Of a DNA stretch of 64,000 nucleotides, positions 56,101-64,000 are shown one piece after another. The notes below the pieces were generated by a model that was not told the origin of the DNA, did no database searches, and saw nothing but the letters and a program-made list of their open reading frames with translations. A program made the translations under genes and the position numbers. The first letter of the stretch is position 1, and every line of letters begins with the position of its first letter. Origin of the DNA: Macrostomum hystrix (taxonomy: Eukaryota; Platyhelminthes; Macrostomidae); contig CATNEN010000003.1 in assembly GCA_950097015.1 (NCBI GenBank), positions 62,001-126,000 of the forward strand, written 5' to 3'.

Positions 56101-59100
56101 CCGAGCGTACGCTCGTAAGTGCGCAAGTATAGTTCCAAACAAACAAATAATCATTCTAAATAAACACTACTTTCAGAAGCAGAAGTAGAGCTCTCACCCG
56201 AGCAGTAGTACAGCACATTCGTAATTCCGGAAGGCATGTAGGCCAAAACCTTGTAAGTGCCGAGCAGGCGCTGCAGGTGAAACGGTGCCCAGCAAATGAA
56301 GAAAGTGACAACGATCACAACTGCAGGTTGTGTGGAAAAATGCTATGTAAAATTAAGTTAAAGTAAAATACTTCTTCAAATTTACCACACAAAATTGGCT
56401 AGTTTTGGATCGAAAAATAATTTAGGTCATGCAAGACAAAAATAGTAGGAAGAAAACCCACACAAGTTGCACAGCAATAAAAATATTTGCATCACCAATT
56501 GTCACTGTAAATAACTGAGCTCAGAAAGCAGAGAGTCCTAGCTTGAAAGCACCGCTAACGCACAGTAAATGAAGATGCGTCACTGCTGACCAATCAAAAG
56601 TCAAGAGCGGCTGTACCAACTGGTCAAAGTTTGTTGGTGACTGTGAACGATTTTCAACGAAAAGGGCACTGTTCCCACAAGGTTGACAAAAATTTATGCG
56701 TTTATGCGTCAGAACTTCAGTATGATACAAGCTAAACTAATTAAGAAGTAGTCGTATAAAATAAGCCGTGAAATTCGAGAAAGTCATAAAAGAAAATACC
56801 GTTTGTCTTTCAATAGGAGCATGACTTTAATTTAAAGTTTAGATACCTTTCATTGATTTTGAGAACACAAACTATAAGTTCCTGTTTCCTTAACTTTCTG
56901 TTCTTAACCTTGAAAATAACTACATTTTTGCGTTTAGTCAGCTGGCCATTTTCCAGTCAGCTTTATAACTTATAAAAATGGTATATTAAAAAATATCAGC
57001 AAGTACCGATACAGGGCCGCATACGAGCGCGTACTGTGATTTTTGCGCCATACAGGAACCAAATAGAAGTGGAGCAATGTGCGTAGTACTTACTGTATAT
57101 AGGGAACTTATTCAACGACCGACTGGTCCAGCTTGAAGTGCACAGAAATTTCAATACAGCTTTGTGATCAGTCTGACTGCGATTAGCTTTTGACGGGCAA
57201 AACTTTGATCGGCGTTTGGAAAAAGTTTTTAGTGGCAGTACAGAAATGATGATAAATCAGTATAGTGCTCATTTGAGCGACCGAGCGCATACTGATCGAC
57301 TTATCGTTTTACTCAGTCTTACCGTACATGCACATCTTGTGAAAAGTAGGTCCACCAATTCTGGCACTGTTGCTCCTTTCTGTGTTGATCATCAAGTTGG
57401 GATGTAATAAACTTTTAAAGAGGAAAAGAGCAACATGTTGAATATGCAGAAAATCCAGGGACAATGTAAAAGGACTATAGCTTTGAATAGCTTTCATCAA
57501 ACATAATCAAACTTTCGTCAAACATAAAAACAATGTGGTGAAAGTTATATCGGAAAATTGTGAATTAAAATAAAAAATAGCAAAATTAGCAAATAATAGT
57601 TTACTTAAAAACCGAGAACAAGGACGGTTGTAGTGAGCCATGCAATGACTACACTGCAGACGCTACTCAACTGTGTTTTCTAACTCTATGTGAAAAAATC
57701 TCTGGACAAAATTCTGTGTCTGAAAGGTTTTGCAGTTTGGCTGAATTCATTAGCAGAAACGCGACAGCAAGCCTGTGTTTTTTAAATAGTCAAGGTAAAA
57801 GCAACTGAATTTAATACAAAATCTCCATTGACAGAAATTTTAGCTAATTGGTTGATTTCAATCGCGAAAGCTTTTTTTCGACCAAACCAAATATTTGCGT
57901 GTTGCCTAAAGAATTGCTTTGTTACTGAGGGATTCATATTTCCCCTGATTTGTCTACTTGTGCCTCGCTTAGAGCTAGCAGTTTTGATCAGCTTATGCAG
58001 ATTCAGTGCTGAAAAAATATACGAAGAACCACGCTTTTTGTCGTGTCACGCTTGGCTCTTCCTGAATTGGGAAATCGCTAACGAGATGACTGTTAGGGAT
58101 ATTACAGATGAATATGAGTAAAAACGCGATGCGGCAGCAATGTAAGAGCAATGTGTAGGTACAGCTAATATGAAAATATCTGAGAATTTAACTCAAAATA
58201 AAAAAAATGTGCAAATCAACAGGGAAGCCATGCACTTGATGAAACGTTGCTGTTGCAGGTAAGCAAAATAAATCGAAGGTAAGAAAATTGTCAAAGAAAA
58301 TAGAGGTGAACTCTGCTTTTTATCGAACAAAAAAATACTAAAGCAAGACTCTGACATATAAAAACGAATTTTTTACGTTTTCCCGACTCTAAAATTAACA
58401 ACGATTTTTTTTTCAATTTCCATCATGCCGTTCCGCTGCCGTTCTGGAGCGTCTGTTCGTATTTGAGTTGATAATTCTAGAGATGCTTTCAATCACTCAT
58501 GAGTGTTTCGTTCTGATGGTTCGCTTTTCATTTAGCATTTGGTGCCTCAGATTTTTATAGCAGACAATTTTTTCGATACTGTTTTAAGATTGTGAATAGA
58601 AAACACGACAATTAAAGACCCTATAAAAATAACTTGGGGCTTATCCTCTGGCAACAGCATACATTTTTCTCTATAAAAGAGGTTATATCAACAAATCTCA
58701 TGAACTAAGCAATGCATGTCTAATAATATATTCTATTATCAATGCATATTAAGCGCAGATATAATATGCATTGCATTACACATTTTACCGTTCAATGAAT
58801 TTTCCGCTTTGATCTTATTCTAGACTCAACTCACTTAGCATCCTGACAACTGAATTCTTTGACCTTCTGTCTTGGGAGCTTCCCCTGCCGCTACCACTTG
58901 CGTTGTCGCCGTCATTCCTTCGTCTAGCGCTGGACAGAGAATTAGATCGTCCTAGAGCAACGGCAATCAACACATACAGAACAGTGATAACGCACATCGG
59001 AACAACAAAGAAGACCAAACCGGAAACTTGAAAGTGTGCGCTGCAGAGTGCAGCATCAGCACAGTGGCAAACGACACTCTGTGGAACTGGTTGTCCGGTT

Positions 59101-59458
59101 AGATTGGCCCAGTCTGGATCCGGACAGCCGCGAGGCAAACTAGGGACGTCTGTGGAATTTAAGCTCGGGTAGTTTGCGTAGGCTACTGGTCTGGATGCGA
59201 AGCCCACGGGCAGACAGGCAGTGGCGGCCATCAGCCAGATGGACATGATAATTAGCACGGTGCGCTTGAAGCTGGAGACCATTTGAGCGCGTAATGGATG
59301 CGCTATAGCAATGTAGCGCTCCACAGTAAAACAGGTGATTGTTAGAACGCTTACGGCCGGTGTCAGTTCGGCTAGAAAGTTGCGCATTCGACAGAGCTCC
59401 GGGCCGAGGTACCAAGGGTACTGTTCCACAAGGGTGCTGTACAGTTCATGCGGGATGC
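47119..59458 (-). CDS. Class A neuropeptide GPCR (pyrokinin/neuromedin-U receptor type), 5' incomplete
   Basis: Three minus-strand exons with matching phases: 59458-58835, 56320-56198, 47609-47119. Exon A covers extracellular loop 1 (EQYPWYLGPELCRMRNFLAE, with the conserved Cys), TM3 and its end ERYIAIAHPLRA (a DRY variant, ERY), TM4 (IMSIWLMAATACLPVGFA), a Cys-rich loop 2 and TM5 (VSGLVFFVVPMCVITVLYVL), then an RRRNDGDN-type loop 3. Exon B is TM6 (VIVVTFFICWAPFHLQRLL). Exon C is TM7 (LFYISSTLNPIFYNLMSAKF, an NPxxY variant, NPIFY) and a 140-residue tail rich in Ser/Asn. The YPW loop and FFICWAPFHLQRL motifs point to the pyrokinin/CAPA/neuromedin-U group of Gq-coupled peptide receptors. The exon for TM1-TM2 was not found to the right. 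Introns are 2.5 and 8.6 kb. Confidence 0.9.
48596..48989 (-). CDS. Element protein with proline-rich head and hydrophobic region
   Basis: The open stretch starts without a clear ATG: SAPPNQQPLYPTPVTF, then a helical, charged part (RDDIERQIDHNTKKLNRYNS) and 60 mostly hydrophobic residues (LLGSVSVLSGSAAAVSTLL, ITAPIAIPLGVVGATCGL). The layout, a coiled stretch followed by a glycine/alanine-rich membrane-like segment, is often seen in small virion proteins of such elements. The upstream end may be broken. No specific function is recognised. Confidence 0.45.
49029..49745 (-). CDS. 238-aa coiled-coil protein of the Polinton-like cluster
   Basis: Intact frame from ATG 49745. After MSINFAGESLDRGSTLTSAH come about 170 residues of heptad-rich helix (LKALERAKHEQQINMEDLRL, then TLRSDMDTLRTALDNRENLV and SSRLTAAESDIATLQRLANE), ending with a charged SEEAAREAARRATDLRERS tail. 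It lies 26 bp downstream of the ATPase stop on the same strand, suggesting coexpression. A fibre, tail or scaffold-like virion role is possible but only inference. Confidence 0.6.
   Translation of the reverse strand: MSINFAGESLDRGSTLTSAHLSYLDRRYINVDEKNPEIKLIKDRLKALERAKHEQQINMEDLRLNVAKRKEEIDILYLQFVRDRDTLDTLVAAITTLRSDMDTLRTALDNRENLVEERVAENTTKVRNLEAFMLRSSTVHDRLSSRLTAAESDIATLQRLANETKETIRPMEQNVTRHTKYLNRIYNDWGKTKRRLSRLERLHNLPGIDIEEARVSDGPSEEAAREAARRATDLRERS
49772..50560 (-). CDS. Genome-packaging ATPase (FtsK/HerA-like, A32 type)
   Basis: Intact 262-codon frame if started at MDFSNDFNP (50560); an earlier Met at 50584 is possible. Walker A is CIVVGSSGSGKTFRVF, Walker B is HLIFFDDCM, followed by the FTRGRHNNCNVIYIAQNWF segment (conserved Arg/Gln sensor region) and TIRENCNLILLF. 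This arrangement is characteristic of the packaging ATPases of Polintons, adintoviruses and related viruses, which pump DNA into capsids. It is the best preserved gene of the cluster and lacks stops, which suggests a rather young insertion or recent loss of neighbours. Confidence 0.88.
   Translation of the reverse strand: MDFSNDFNPHWTRNQIKFSHHESIPSHFRCIVVGSSGSGKTFRVFNMLLRPGFIDYDTLHIYSPTLYQDEYKMLISGLQNILHKEHIIQCFNNQKSLPSNPEIVAAEYAKCLKDNEKWQNIKVFTYGDPQVDPKTKLLPQPDELEKGRKHLIFFDDCMTGPQKQIENYFTRGRHNNCNVIYIAQNWFELPNKTIRENCNLILLFPTIPQDGLKIFYNEVIAPAHFINPTKDSNRKISQEEFVNLCYDKWNQPYQFVMINKEK
50690..51053 (-). pseudogene. Small virion-type protein with GSGLF and KKGSGF motifs, frameshifted
   Basis: Two overlapping minus frames. 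51053-50844 starts MDKYYDKEELNLMKRGSGLF and runs into GLADMIAQGARVFKVI, an amphipathic stretch. 50929-50690 continues with ALSAAKKIKDTVTE and ends IRASIKKGSGFKFD. A single frameshift near 50870 separates them. Short basic proteins with GSG(L/F) motifs and amphipathic helices occur among core and membrane-lytic proteins of adenovirus-like elements; the resemblance is in style, not proven homology. Confidence 0.5.
51105..51613 (-). pseudogene. Broken frame of the Polinton-like cluster, unknown
   Basis: 51613-51362 encodes MYDNGVILTRFKKYKHFKQC followed by FGLPDQEDAIKYIEQQPP and a Gln/Ser-rich stretch. 51323-51105 continues on the same strand in another frame with a lysine-rich part (GKGISDIYKRAAVLLGAAK in yet another frame). 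At least one frameshift. Not recognised. Confidence 0.4.
51954..52235 (-). CDS. Basic 93-aa protein of the Polinton-like cluster
   Basis: ATG-initiated frame with about one third Lys/Arg/His: MKRKNAHQISKLEKLAQAEK, then NKEQQSYNKFVQAATEFHKP and a KKPRCKRLWTKFQKHRRYR tail. The charge suggests nucleic-acid binding. No family recognised; the C-terminus may be a frameshift extension. Confidence 0.4.
   Translation of the reverse strand: MKRKNAHQISKLEKLAQAEKRVTGLINKEQQSYNKFVQAATEFHKPGYGEAKKLIKSKKLLTTYKKPRCKRLWTKFQKHRRYRCNQQNRINHN
52264..53050 (+). pseudogene. Capsid-type gene remnant (plus strand)
   Basis: Begins MNDPLTPVFYKINKPILIDD (52264) and shifts frame near 52365 to ETNLGPGQTLTFKFEL. It breaks again and ends with a 50-residue frame, 52898-53050: PVKRVVLSNKDIHEIVLQFE, then DGVGVDFKGEEFVLTLIIE. 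The last phrase (xDxxGxxVDFxGExxxxTLxI) is common at the end of small capsid proteins of Polinton/adintovirus-like elements. Opposite in polarity to the other genes. Several frame breaks make it nonfunctional. Confidence 0.5.
53034..53285 (-). CDS. 83-aa frame at the end of the Polinton-like cluster
   Basis: Starts MFPIVSPGSYYTRHEHNYKS and contains KYRCKLECSEYMRKYWPGVD and HWFHKYGVTYVKDYDGYYNF. Rich in Tyr/His/Lys, not low complexity, so it may be a real or recently real gene. It converges on the capsid remnant, overlapping its end by about 17 bp. Not recognised. Confidence 0.4.
   Translation of the reverse strand: MFPIVSPGSYYTRHEHNYKSKYRCKLECSEYMRKYWPGVDINVPNINLALQRHWFHKYGVTYVKDYDGYYNFAEIIRQLTFSQ
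53405..53630. repeat. Pair of ~65-bp direct repeats 158 bp apart
   Basis: TTTTTCCTGATCTCTTCGGG with following TGGTTTGTRxATTA..GGxGGCTGCGATxATTTTTGTCC occurs at about 53405-53470 and 53563-53630, with small indels. They lie at the junction between the Polinton-like cluster and the gypsy relic. Confidence 0.7.
53650..54092 (+). pseudogene. Gypsy integrase fragment with polypurine tract
   Basis: From 53655 a frame with stops reads IDFYGPVQGQMLLVITDFYS, then SVTPHLRRLFGRFGVPIEVV and TENGTKVA. These are the first and second Asp regions of a gypsy integrase core (the second Asp is Glu here, TENG). It decays by about 53960. A purine tract GGGGAGAAG (54084-54092) directly precedes the LTR. RT and gag are absent. 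Confidence 0.75.
54093..54301 (+). repeat. 3' LTR of the intronic gypsy relic
   Basis: 209 bp from TGTAGGCGCCCAG to CTGCTTACA, with short inverted TGTA/TACA ends and the purine tract immediately 5'. No partner LTR in the window. Confidence 0.7.
54302..56197. other. GPCR intron, AT-rich, with one foldback element
   Basis: No genes. See the foldback at 54618-54728. CG-rich words (GAGCGTACGCTCGTAAG) near 56100 recall those at 28.1 kb. Confidence 0.5.
54618..54728. repeat. Compound foldback element
   Basis: Outer 13-bp perfect inverted repeat ACTACATTCTGTA (54618-54630 and 54716-54728) encloses an inner palindrome TTCTAATATAC-TC-GTATATTAGAA (54636-54659) and a TGTGGCT/AGCCACA hairpin. Compact MITE-like structure. 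Confidence 0.75.
56321..58834. other. GPCR intron between TM5 and TM6 exons
   Basis: AT-rich; no further exon or mobile-element protein recognised. Confidence 0.5.
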
Positions 59459-60768
59459 CTGCGATAGGGCAATATGAATTAGCAAAATTGTCTACCCAAG
59501 ATTGAATTTATTAGTGGTCGGCTAATAATTCAAAGAGTAAAGGTTTTGTTTGTTTCCTGGGTACTAAATTAATAATACGACAAAATTAGTTACGCTTGTG
59601 TAGCTGGAGACCTTTTGAGCGCGACCTTTTAATATATATGATAATAATAATAAAATAACAATTGCAGGATGGCTGTGTGCAATGGCACAATATTTGCACG
59701 AAAGATATAAAAAAGCACTGCGGTTGCGCACTACATACTAGTAATTGTGGCCTCGACGCGAAATCAAGCTAGGGACTTTGGTGCGAGAGGCAAAAGCGTT
59801 TACCGCTCTGCCACACCCAGGACGGTAAATGTGGGTGGTTTAATATTTGGACCTATAATGTGTGGTTTGAAAAGCCAACCGATTTCAAGGGCAAGCCGTG
59901 AAATAAAATGAAATTGAATAAAATTCATTTGACAACGATACACATTCGTTACACAAAATACGAGTAAGATACTGGACTGAGCCACACTGAGGTTTAAATC
60001 GTAGATTATATATTTTTTAATTAGATTCTTAGAACTTCTTAATATATCCTAACCAAAACGTAACGTATTGTACTCTAGTCTACTCTACCCCAATTTTTAC
60101 AAGTTGCCAAAACAATAAAATAGAACTTTATATATATGGATTTATAAGCAGTCTATTTGTATCCGAAGAAAAGGAAAAACTAAAATATGACCCTTTTATA
60201 TGATTTTGAAGCCAATAAAAAACCAACACGTCTGGTCTAACGATCGTATACAGAAATTATTTGGACTGGACTATTCAACGGAATAAATGATGTTCCAGAG
60301 CAATTAGCAATATTACACTCTCCTTCTATTTCATTTTGATGGTATACAGGGAAGAGAAATTTTTCCCATGCGAATGATAAAAAAGGCGGAAATTAGAAGC
60401 ACCGGGCAGCAGCAAAGAGTAGAGATTAATTAGCCGGCTGAGAGACATAAAAGATTTTAGCCAGTGGTGGCAGTCCTGTTTCCAATTATGCTCCGGCTTC
60501 TAGAACATGCTCGAGTGGGCGATATGGCGTTGTCGGACAAGTAAATCAGTGAGCTGGTCAGATACCCTGGGTTCTCCGGGAACAGCGTAGGAGAACTGGA
60601 AGTGTGCACAACCCCCAGGGGTTTCTTCACGCGCAGCCCCGATCATCCATATATCTGTGCCTAATTTTATAATTCATGGACTTAAGGGCAAAACTTGAAA
60701 CCAGCGCGCACGCCAGAATTTCCTTATTTTGACAAAAAAAATTTAATAAGCGCATTTTACTATTAATG
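59459..60768. other. GPCR intron or 5' flank
   Basis: Contains the SINE-like element at 59745-59822. I looked for the TM1-TM2 exon (GN...V and LAxxD motifs) on the minus strand and did not find it. Confidence 0.45.
59745..59822 (-). mobile_element. tRNA-derived SINE head
   Basis: Minus strand reads GGGTGTGGCAGAGCGGTAAA, then CGCTTTTGCCTCTCGCACC and a box-B-like CTAGCTTGATTTCGCGTCGA, ending GGCCACAA. The A-box (TGGCAGAGCGGTAAACG) and B-box spacing matches a tRNA-like Pol III promoter. The B-box is decayed and no CCA or cloverleaf could be completed, so a SINE relic is likelier than a tRNA gene. Confidence 0.6.
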
Positions 60769-61993
60769 CAGGCAAACTCCGGAGGTCGGCAAACTCCGGC
60801 CCGCGGGCCAGATGCGGCCCTCAAAGCTCCAAAATCCGGCCTGCTGCCCCCTTTCGACACCCAGTATCCTGTGTCATCTTTCCCTGTCTCATCCCTCCCG
60901 TGTCTTATCTTTCCATGTCTCGTCTCTCCTATGTCTCATCTCCCCCTGTCTCATCTCTCCCCTGTATGGTCCTATGGTCTCTCCCATGTCTCATCTCTCG
61001 GCCGTGTCTCATCTCTCCCGCGTCTTATCTCTCCGTATCTCATCTCTCCCGCGTCTCATTTCTCCGCGTCTCATCTCTCCCGCGTCTCATCCCTCCCGTG
61101 TCTCATCACTCCCGTGTCTCATCTTTCCCGTGTCTCATCTCTCTGCTGCCTCATCTCTCCTGTGTCTCATCTTTCCCGTGTTTCATCTCTCCCGTGTCTC
61201 ATCATCACACCCGTGTCCCATCCCCCCTGTCTCATCTCTCCCCTGTATGGTCCTATGGTCTCTCCCATGTCTCATCTCTCGGCCGTGTCTCATCTCTCCC
61301 GCGTCTTATCTCTCCGTATCTCATCTCTCCCGCGTCTCATTTCTCCGCGTCTCATCTCTCCCGCGTCTCATCCCTCCCGTGTCTCATCACTCCCGTGTCT
61401 CATCTTTCCCGTGTCTCATCTCTCTTCTGCTTCATCTCTCCTGTGTCTCATCTTTCCCGTGTCTCATCTTTCCCGTGTCTCATCTCTCTGCTGCCTCATC
61501 TCTCCTGTGTCTCATCTTTCCCGTGTTTCATCTCTCCCGTGTCTCATCATCACACCCGTGTCCCATCCCCCCTGTCTCATCTCTCCCCTGTATGGTCCTA
61601 TGGTCTCTCCCATGTCTCGTCTCTCGGCCGTGTCTCATCTCTCCCGCGTCTTATCTCTCCGTATCTCATCTCTCCCGCGTCTCATTTCTCCGCGTCTCAT
61701 CTCTCCCGCGTCTCATCCCTCCCGTGTCTCATCACTCCCGTGTCTCATCTTTCCCGTGTCTCATCTCTCTTCTGCTTCATCTCTCCTGTGTCTCATCTTT
61801 CCCGTGTTTCATCTCTCCCGTGTCTCATCATCACACCCGTGTCCCATCCCCCCTGTCTCATCTCTCCGTGTCTTATCTTTTCCGTGTCTCATCTCTCCCC
61901 TGTCTCATATTTCTACAGTCAATGCGGCCCACTGTCGTCTTTTAGGTTCTCTCTTTGGCTCGCTAATAAGATTGCCGACCCCTGTATTCTTCT
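60769..61993. mobile_element. hAT-like non-autonomous element with expanded internal minisatellite
   Basis: The left end has GGTCGGCAAACTCCGGCCCG then GATGCGGCCC. The right end, read inverted, is CAGGGGTCGGCAATCTT and then GGGCCGCATTG. Such CAGGGGTCGGCAA...GCGGCCC ends are typical of hAT elements. The left end carries a small GCAAACTCCGG duplication and no exact 8-bp target repeat was found. The interior is almost wholly minisatellite. Confidence 0.6.
60868..61915 (+). repeat. Minisatellite of (TCTCATCTCTCCCGTG)-type units with higher-order repeats
   Basis: Sixty or more 14-17 bp units built on TCTCATCTCTCCCGTG. A marker CCTGTATGGTCCTATGGTCT occurs at 60961, 61242 and 61587, giving higher-order blocks of 281 and 345 bp that are nearly identical over long stretches. 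All three forward frames are open for over 370 codons only because of the repeat. Confidence 0.95.
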
Positions 61994-63130
61994 GCTTCTT
62001 GCGATGCTACTTGCTACGAGCTGAGAAAAACATCAATTTAAAGCCATGATGAGAACTGTTGGAGTTTATAGATTCGACGTAAACCTATCTCTCGGAGGTC
62101 TCATCGACCTGCCATTGACAGATTACACGGTCCATTTAATTCCTTCCTCATTAATTAAGCTTCCCCTCTGTTTGTCTCCACATCGCAATAAGAAAGGTAT
62201 GTATTTATCTATATCTGCAAAAGAAATACTTTTGTTTATCTACGAGCGTATTTGTCTATATACTCCTATCTATTTATCTATAATGGATTTAGACAGGTCT
62301 ATAGCAGAAAGAATCATTTCTAAGCTTTGTGTAAAATAGCTGAGAGCGTGTTGTCATAGATCTTCTTCACATTCTGTATGCTTTTATGCGGCGCAAGTAA
62401 TAGTGAAAAAAGTGCGAGAGATAAGGAAAAAAGAAGAAATGCTAATGTAGAAAACGTGGTTGAAATTCGCTGACTGCAGTTAGAAGATAAAGGGGTGCCA
62501 ATTTTGGCATTTGGATAACTTTCTCGGCATCTATTCAAAGAAATTCAGTTCCCCTATGCAGTGGCTAAATTTGGCAAAACGGGGCAAGTGGTGGCCCCGC
62601 TAAAGCCCTTTAGCCTAGCAACCTTCGCCGATTAGTTTGATGAATTAATGCCACTGGCAAGTACTAGCCTTGTGGATATATTTTGCTGTGCAAACCCTAT
62701 AGGGCCACCAATAAATATGCTTCTGTCCATAATTGAATAGAAGCTTGCAAGTGCATATTTCAGAGTTAACGAATTCTAGCAAGAAAGCGCAGCGATTTAA
62801 CAGAGCTGGAAAGTTACACTCTAAGAGGCAATGCCCCACCCTTCACTGAGATTTGCCAGCCATAACCTCAACCTGAAACTGGTCGGTGGAATCAGCTGTT
62901 GCCAGTGTAAATATCCCAAACTGACTTTAGCAAAAAGAAGACATTAGCAAGAAGCAGAAGAGGCAGAAACCAGATTGCTAATTAAAGAGGCCATTCAAGC
63001 ACTACGATTAGCTAGCACGCAAGCACTTATAGACTGGCACGCATGATACCCTTAAGGGCTAGCTGTGGTGCACTTCTGCCGAAATTGATTGAAATCGGTG
63101 CAGAGATGCACTTATACATACAGTTTCTGT
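61994..63130. other. No confirmed gene
   Basis: A 97-codon plus-strand frame (62046-62339) contains a strong donor (AAAG/GTATGT at about 62199), so an exon ending there is possible. Otherwise nothing recognised. Confidence 0.4.
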
Positions 63131-63694
63131 CTTTTAGGTACTCATATGACTATGTTACCGGTTATTCCTTCCTCATTCTTCGAATCAGCTTACTCACTAA
63201 TCCGACTGGTCATTAAAGTTTGCTTCCTCTCCATTAAAGCTGTGACAGAGGTGCGCCTCTTCTTTTTGCTGACATAGAGTAAACAAACTGTGATGAATTC
63301 TGTGAAATAGAAATAGTGATATGTGAGAATTTTGGGCATCGGTTAATTGCAATGCTACTCGTCGTACGAGTGAACTTAAGCCTTAGTATAAGGGGTCCTA
63401 TAACTAGAACCTATTGTAGTCAGAGCAGAATGGAGTAGCCAGGACAGTCAGAGAAAGCTGTGCTTAATTCGTCAGAACTAAATATTGTTAACTGCGTAAA
63501 ATAAGCACAGAAAATTGAACGCACTTTTTTCTTCAGCAAGTACCTTTTGAGATAGAACGTCAGTGCTGTGGTGCCTAGTCCAAGTAGTTAAGTTAGTTGA
63601 GATAAAATAACTAGAGCTCACAATAATATTATCTCGCTCCACTAAAAAGCATTCTTCCACTTATAAAATGGCTAAACCAGCAAACTATCCCCTT

Positions 63695-64000
63695 ACAGCT
63701 GTTTAAAGACTATCTGGGAGTTGTTAATATAGGAACCGTAGCCTGTGGAGCTGCTGAAATCTTAATCATTTTAGTTCTGCTGCGGCAGCGTTCTCTCGTA
63801 CGAGCGTACCACCGCCAGGTGAAGCTGCTGTCAGCACTGTTGTGGTCAAGGTTTCAAATACAGGGTTGTGCATGCACTGCAATGTCCACAATCGCTTTAA
63901 TAAAGGCAACATATGCGGAGCCTATGGAATATTGTCTCTGTGCAACAGATAAAGCTTCAAATATAATCTCAAAGGTTATGAGCATAGACACGAGTAGCAT
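63695..64000 (+). CDS. Possible exon of a membrane protein, running off the window
   Basis: Following an acceptor-like CCCCTTACAG, one frame stays open to the window edge (about 102 codons). It encodes a probable membrane helix, NIGTVACGAAEILIILVLLR, a basic turn (RQRSLVRAYHRQ), then LLSALLWSRF and a Cys-containing stretch. An earlier plus-strand stretch (63138-63250, acceptor CTGTCTTTTAG, donor GAG/GTGCGC) with PVIPSSFFESAYSLIRLVIK could be a preceding exon. No family is recognised with confidence; a multi-pass transporter is one guess. Confidence 0.3.

Noticed and set aside
59745-59822. Genuine tRNA gene
   Set aside because: The B-box is mutated and no complete cloverleaf could be drawn; a SINE relic fits better.
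60766-62049. Three overlapping reading frames of 370-430 codons on the plus strand
   Set aside because: They cross the minisatellite, whose unit lacks stops in all frames; the proteins are Ser/Leu/Pro repeats with no other support.
62320-62538. Hydrophobic 72-codon minus frame as the missing TM1-TM2 exon of the GPCR
   Set aside because: It lacks the GN and LAxxD motifs of TM1 and TM2 and has no suitable donor site.
14752-63372. Apparent excess of the heptamer TACGAGT/ACTCGTA
   Set aside because: About 11 exact copies found, close to the roughly 8 expected by chance on two strands.

Overview
The window is nuclear DNA of an invertebrate animal. It has spliceosomal introns, conserved animal genes (CHMP5, mitochondrial EF-Ts, ELP5, SDHAF3, a KAT7/HBO1-type MYST acetyltransferase, a neuropeptide GPCR), and a dense load of animal transposons (BEL/Pao, Ty3/gypsy, APE-type non-LTR, DIRS-like, MULE, hAT, Polinton/adintovirus-like). 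Some introns are very short (55 and 76 bp). A free-living flatworm or similar lophotrochozoan is plausible, but nothing here fixes the taxon.

Layout. 1-1.6 kb: decayed gypsy relic (+). 2.6-3.5 kb: last two exons of CHMP5 (+). 4.6-7.4 kb: truncated BEL/Pao element (-). 7.8-12.6 kb: APE/RT non-LTR retrotransposon (-) with an untranslated tandem repeat; 363 bp of it recurs at 13.9 kb. 14.3-16.7 kb: a tyrosine-recombinase element (+) whose catalytic Tyr lies behind a 55-bp intron and whose flanks carry repeated CATTCCTGCACG arms. 19.0-22.6 kb: FLYWCH/MULE transposon (-) bounded by inverted tandem-repeat arrays. 22.6-27.1 kb: gypsy element 1 with 3' LTR (+). 28.3-31.4 kb: TSFM and ELP5 (-). 31.55-36.18 kb: a composite between 82-bp inverted repeats (one mismatch), holding a piece of a second tyrosine-recombinase gene, gypsy element 2 and a transposase-like tail. 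37.0-37.3 kb: SDHAF3 (-). 38.0-38.8 kb: hAT-type MITE with a perfect 8-bp target duplication. 39.0-41.9 kb: KAT7-like gene (-). 44.5-46.3 kb: DIRS-like relic (-). 47.1-59.5 kb: a GPCR gene of the pyrokinin/neuromedin-U receptor type (-), whose 8.6-kb intron holds a Polinton/adintovirus-like gene cluster and a gypsy integrase plus LTR. 60.8-62.0 kb: a large minisatellite between hAT-like ends. 62-64 kb: a few exon-like stretches (+).

The host genes from 28.3 to 59.5 kb are all on the minus strand and look intact where seen. They serve mitochondrial translation, tRNA wobble modification, complex II assembly, chromatin acetylation and peptide signalling, with no sign of a shared pathway. Almost every mobile-element reading frame is broken. 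The exception is the tyrosine-recombinase gene, whose 512-residue frame is open once the short intron is removed; it is the best candidate here for an uncharacterised system.
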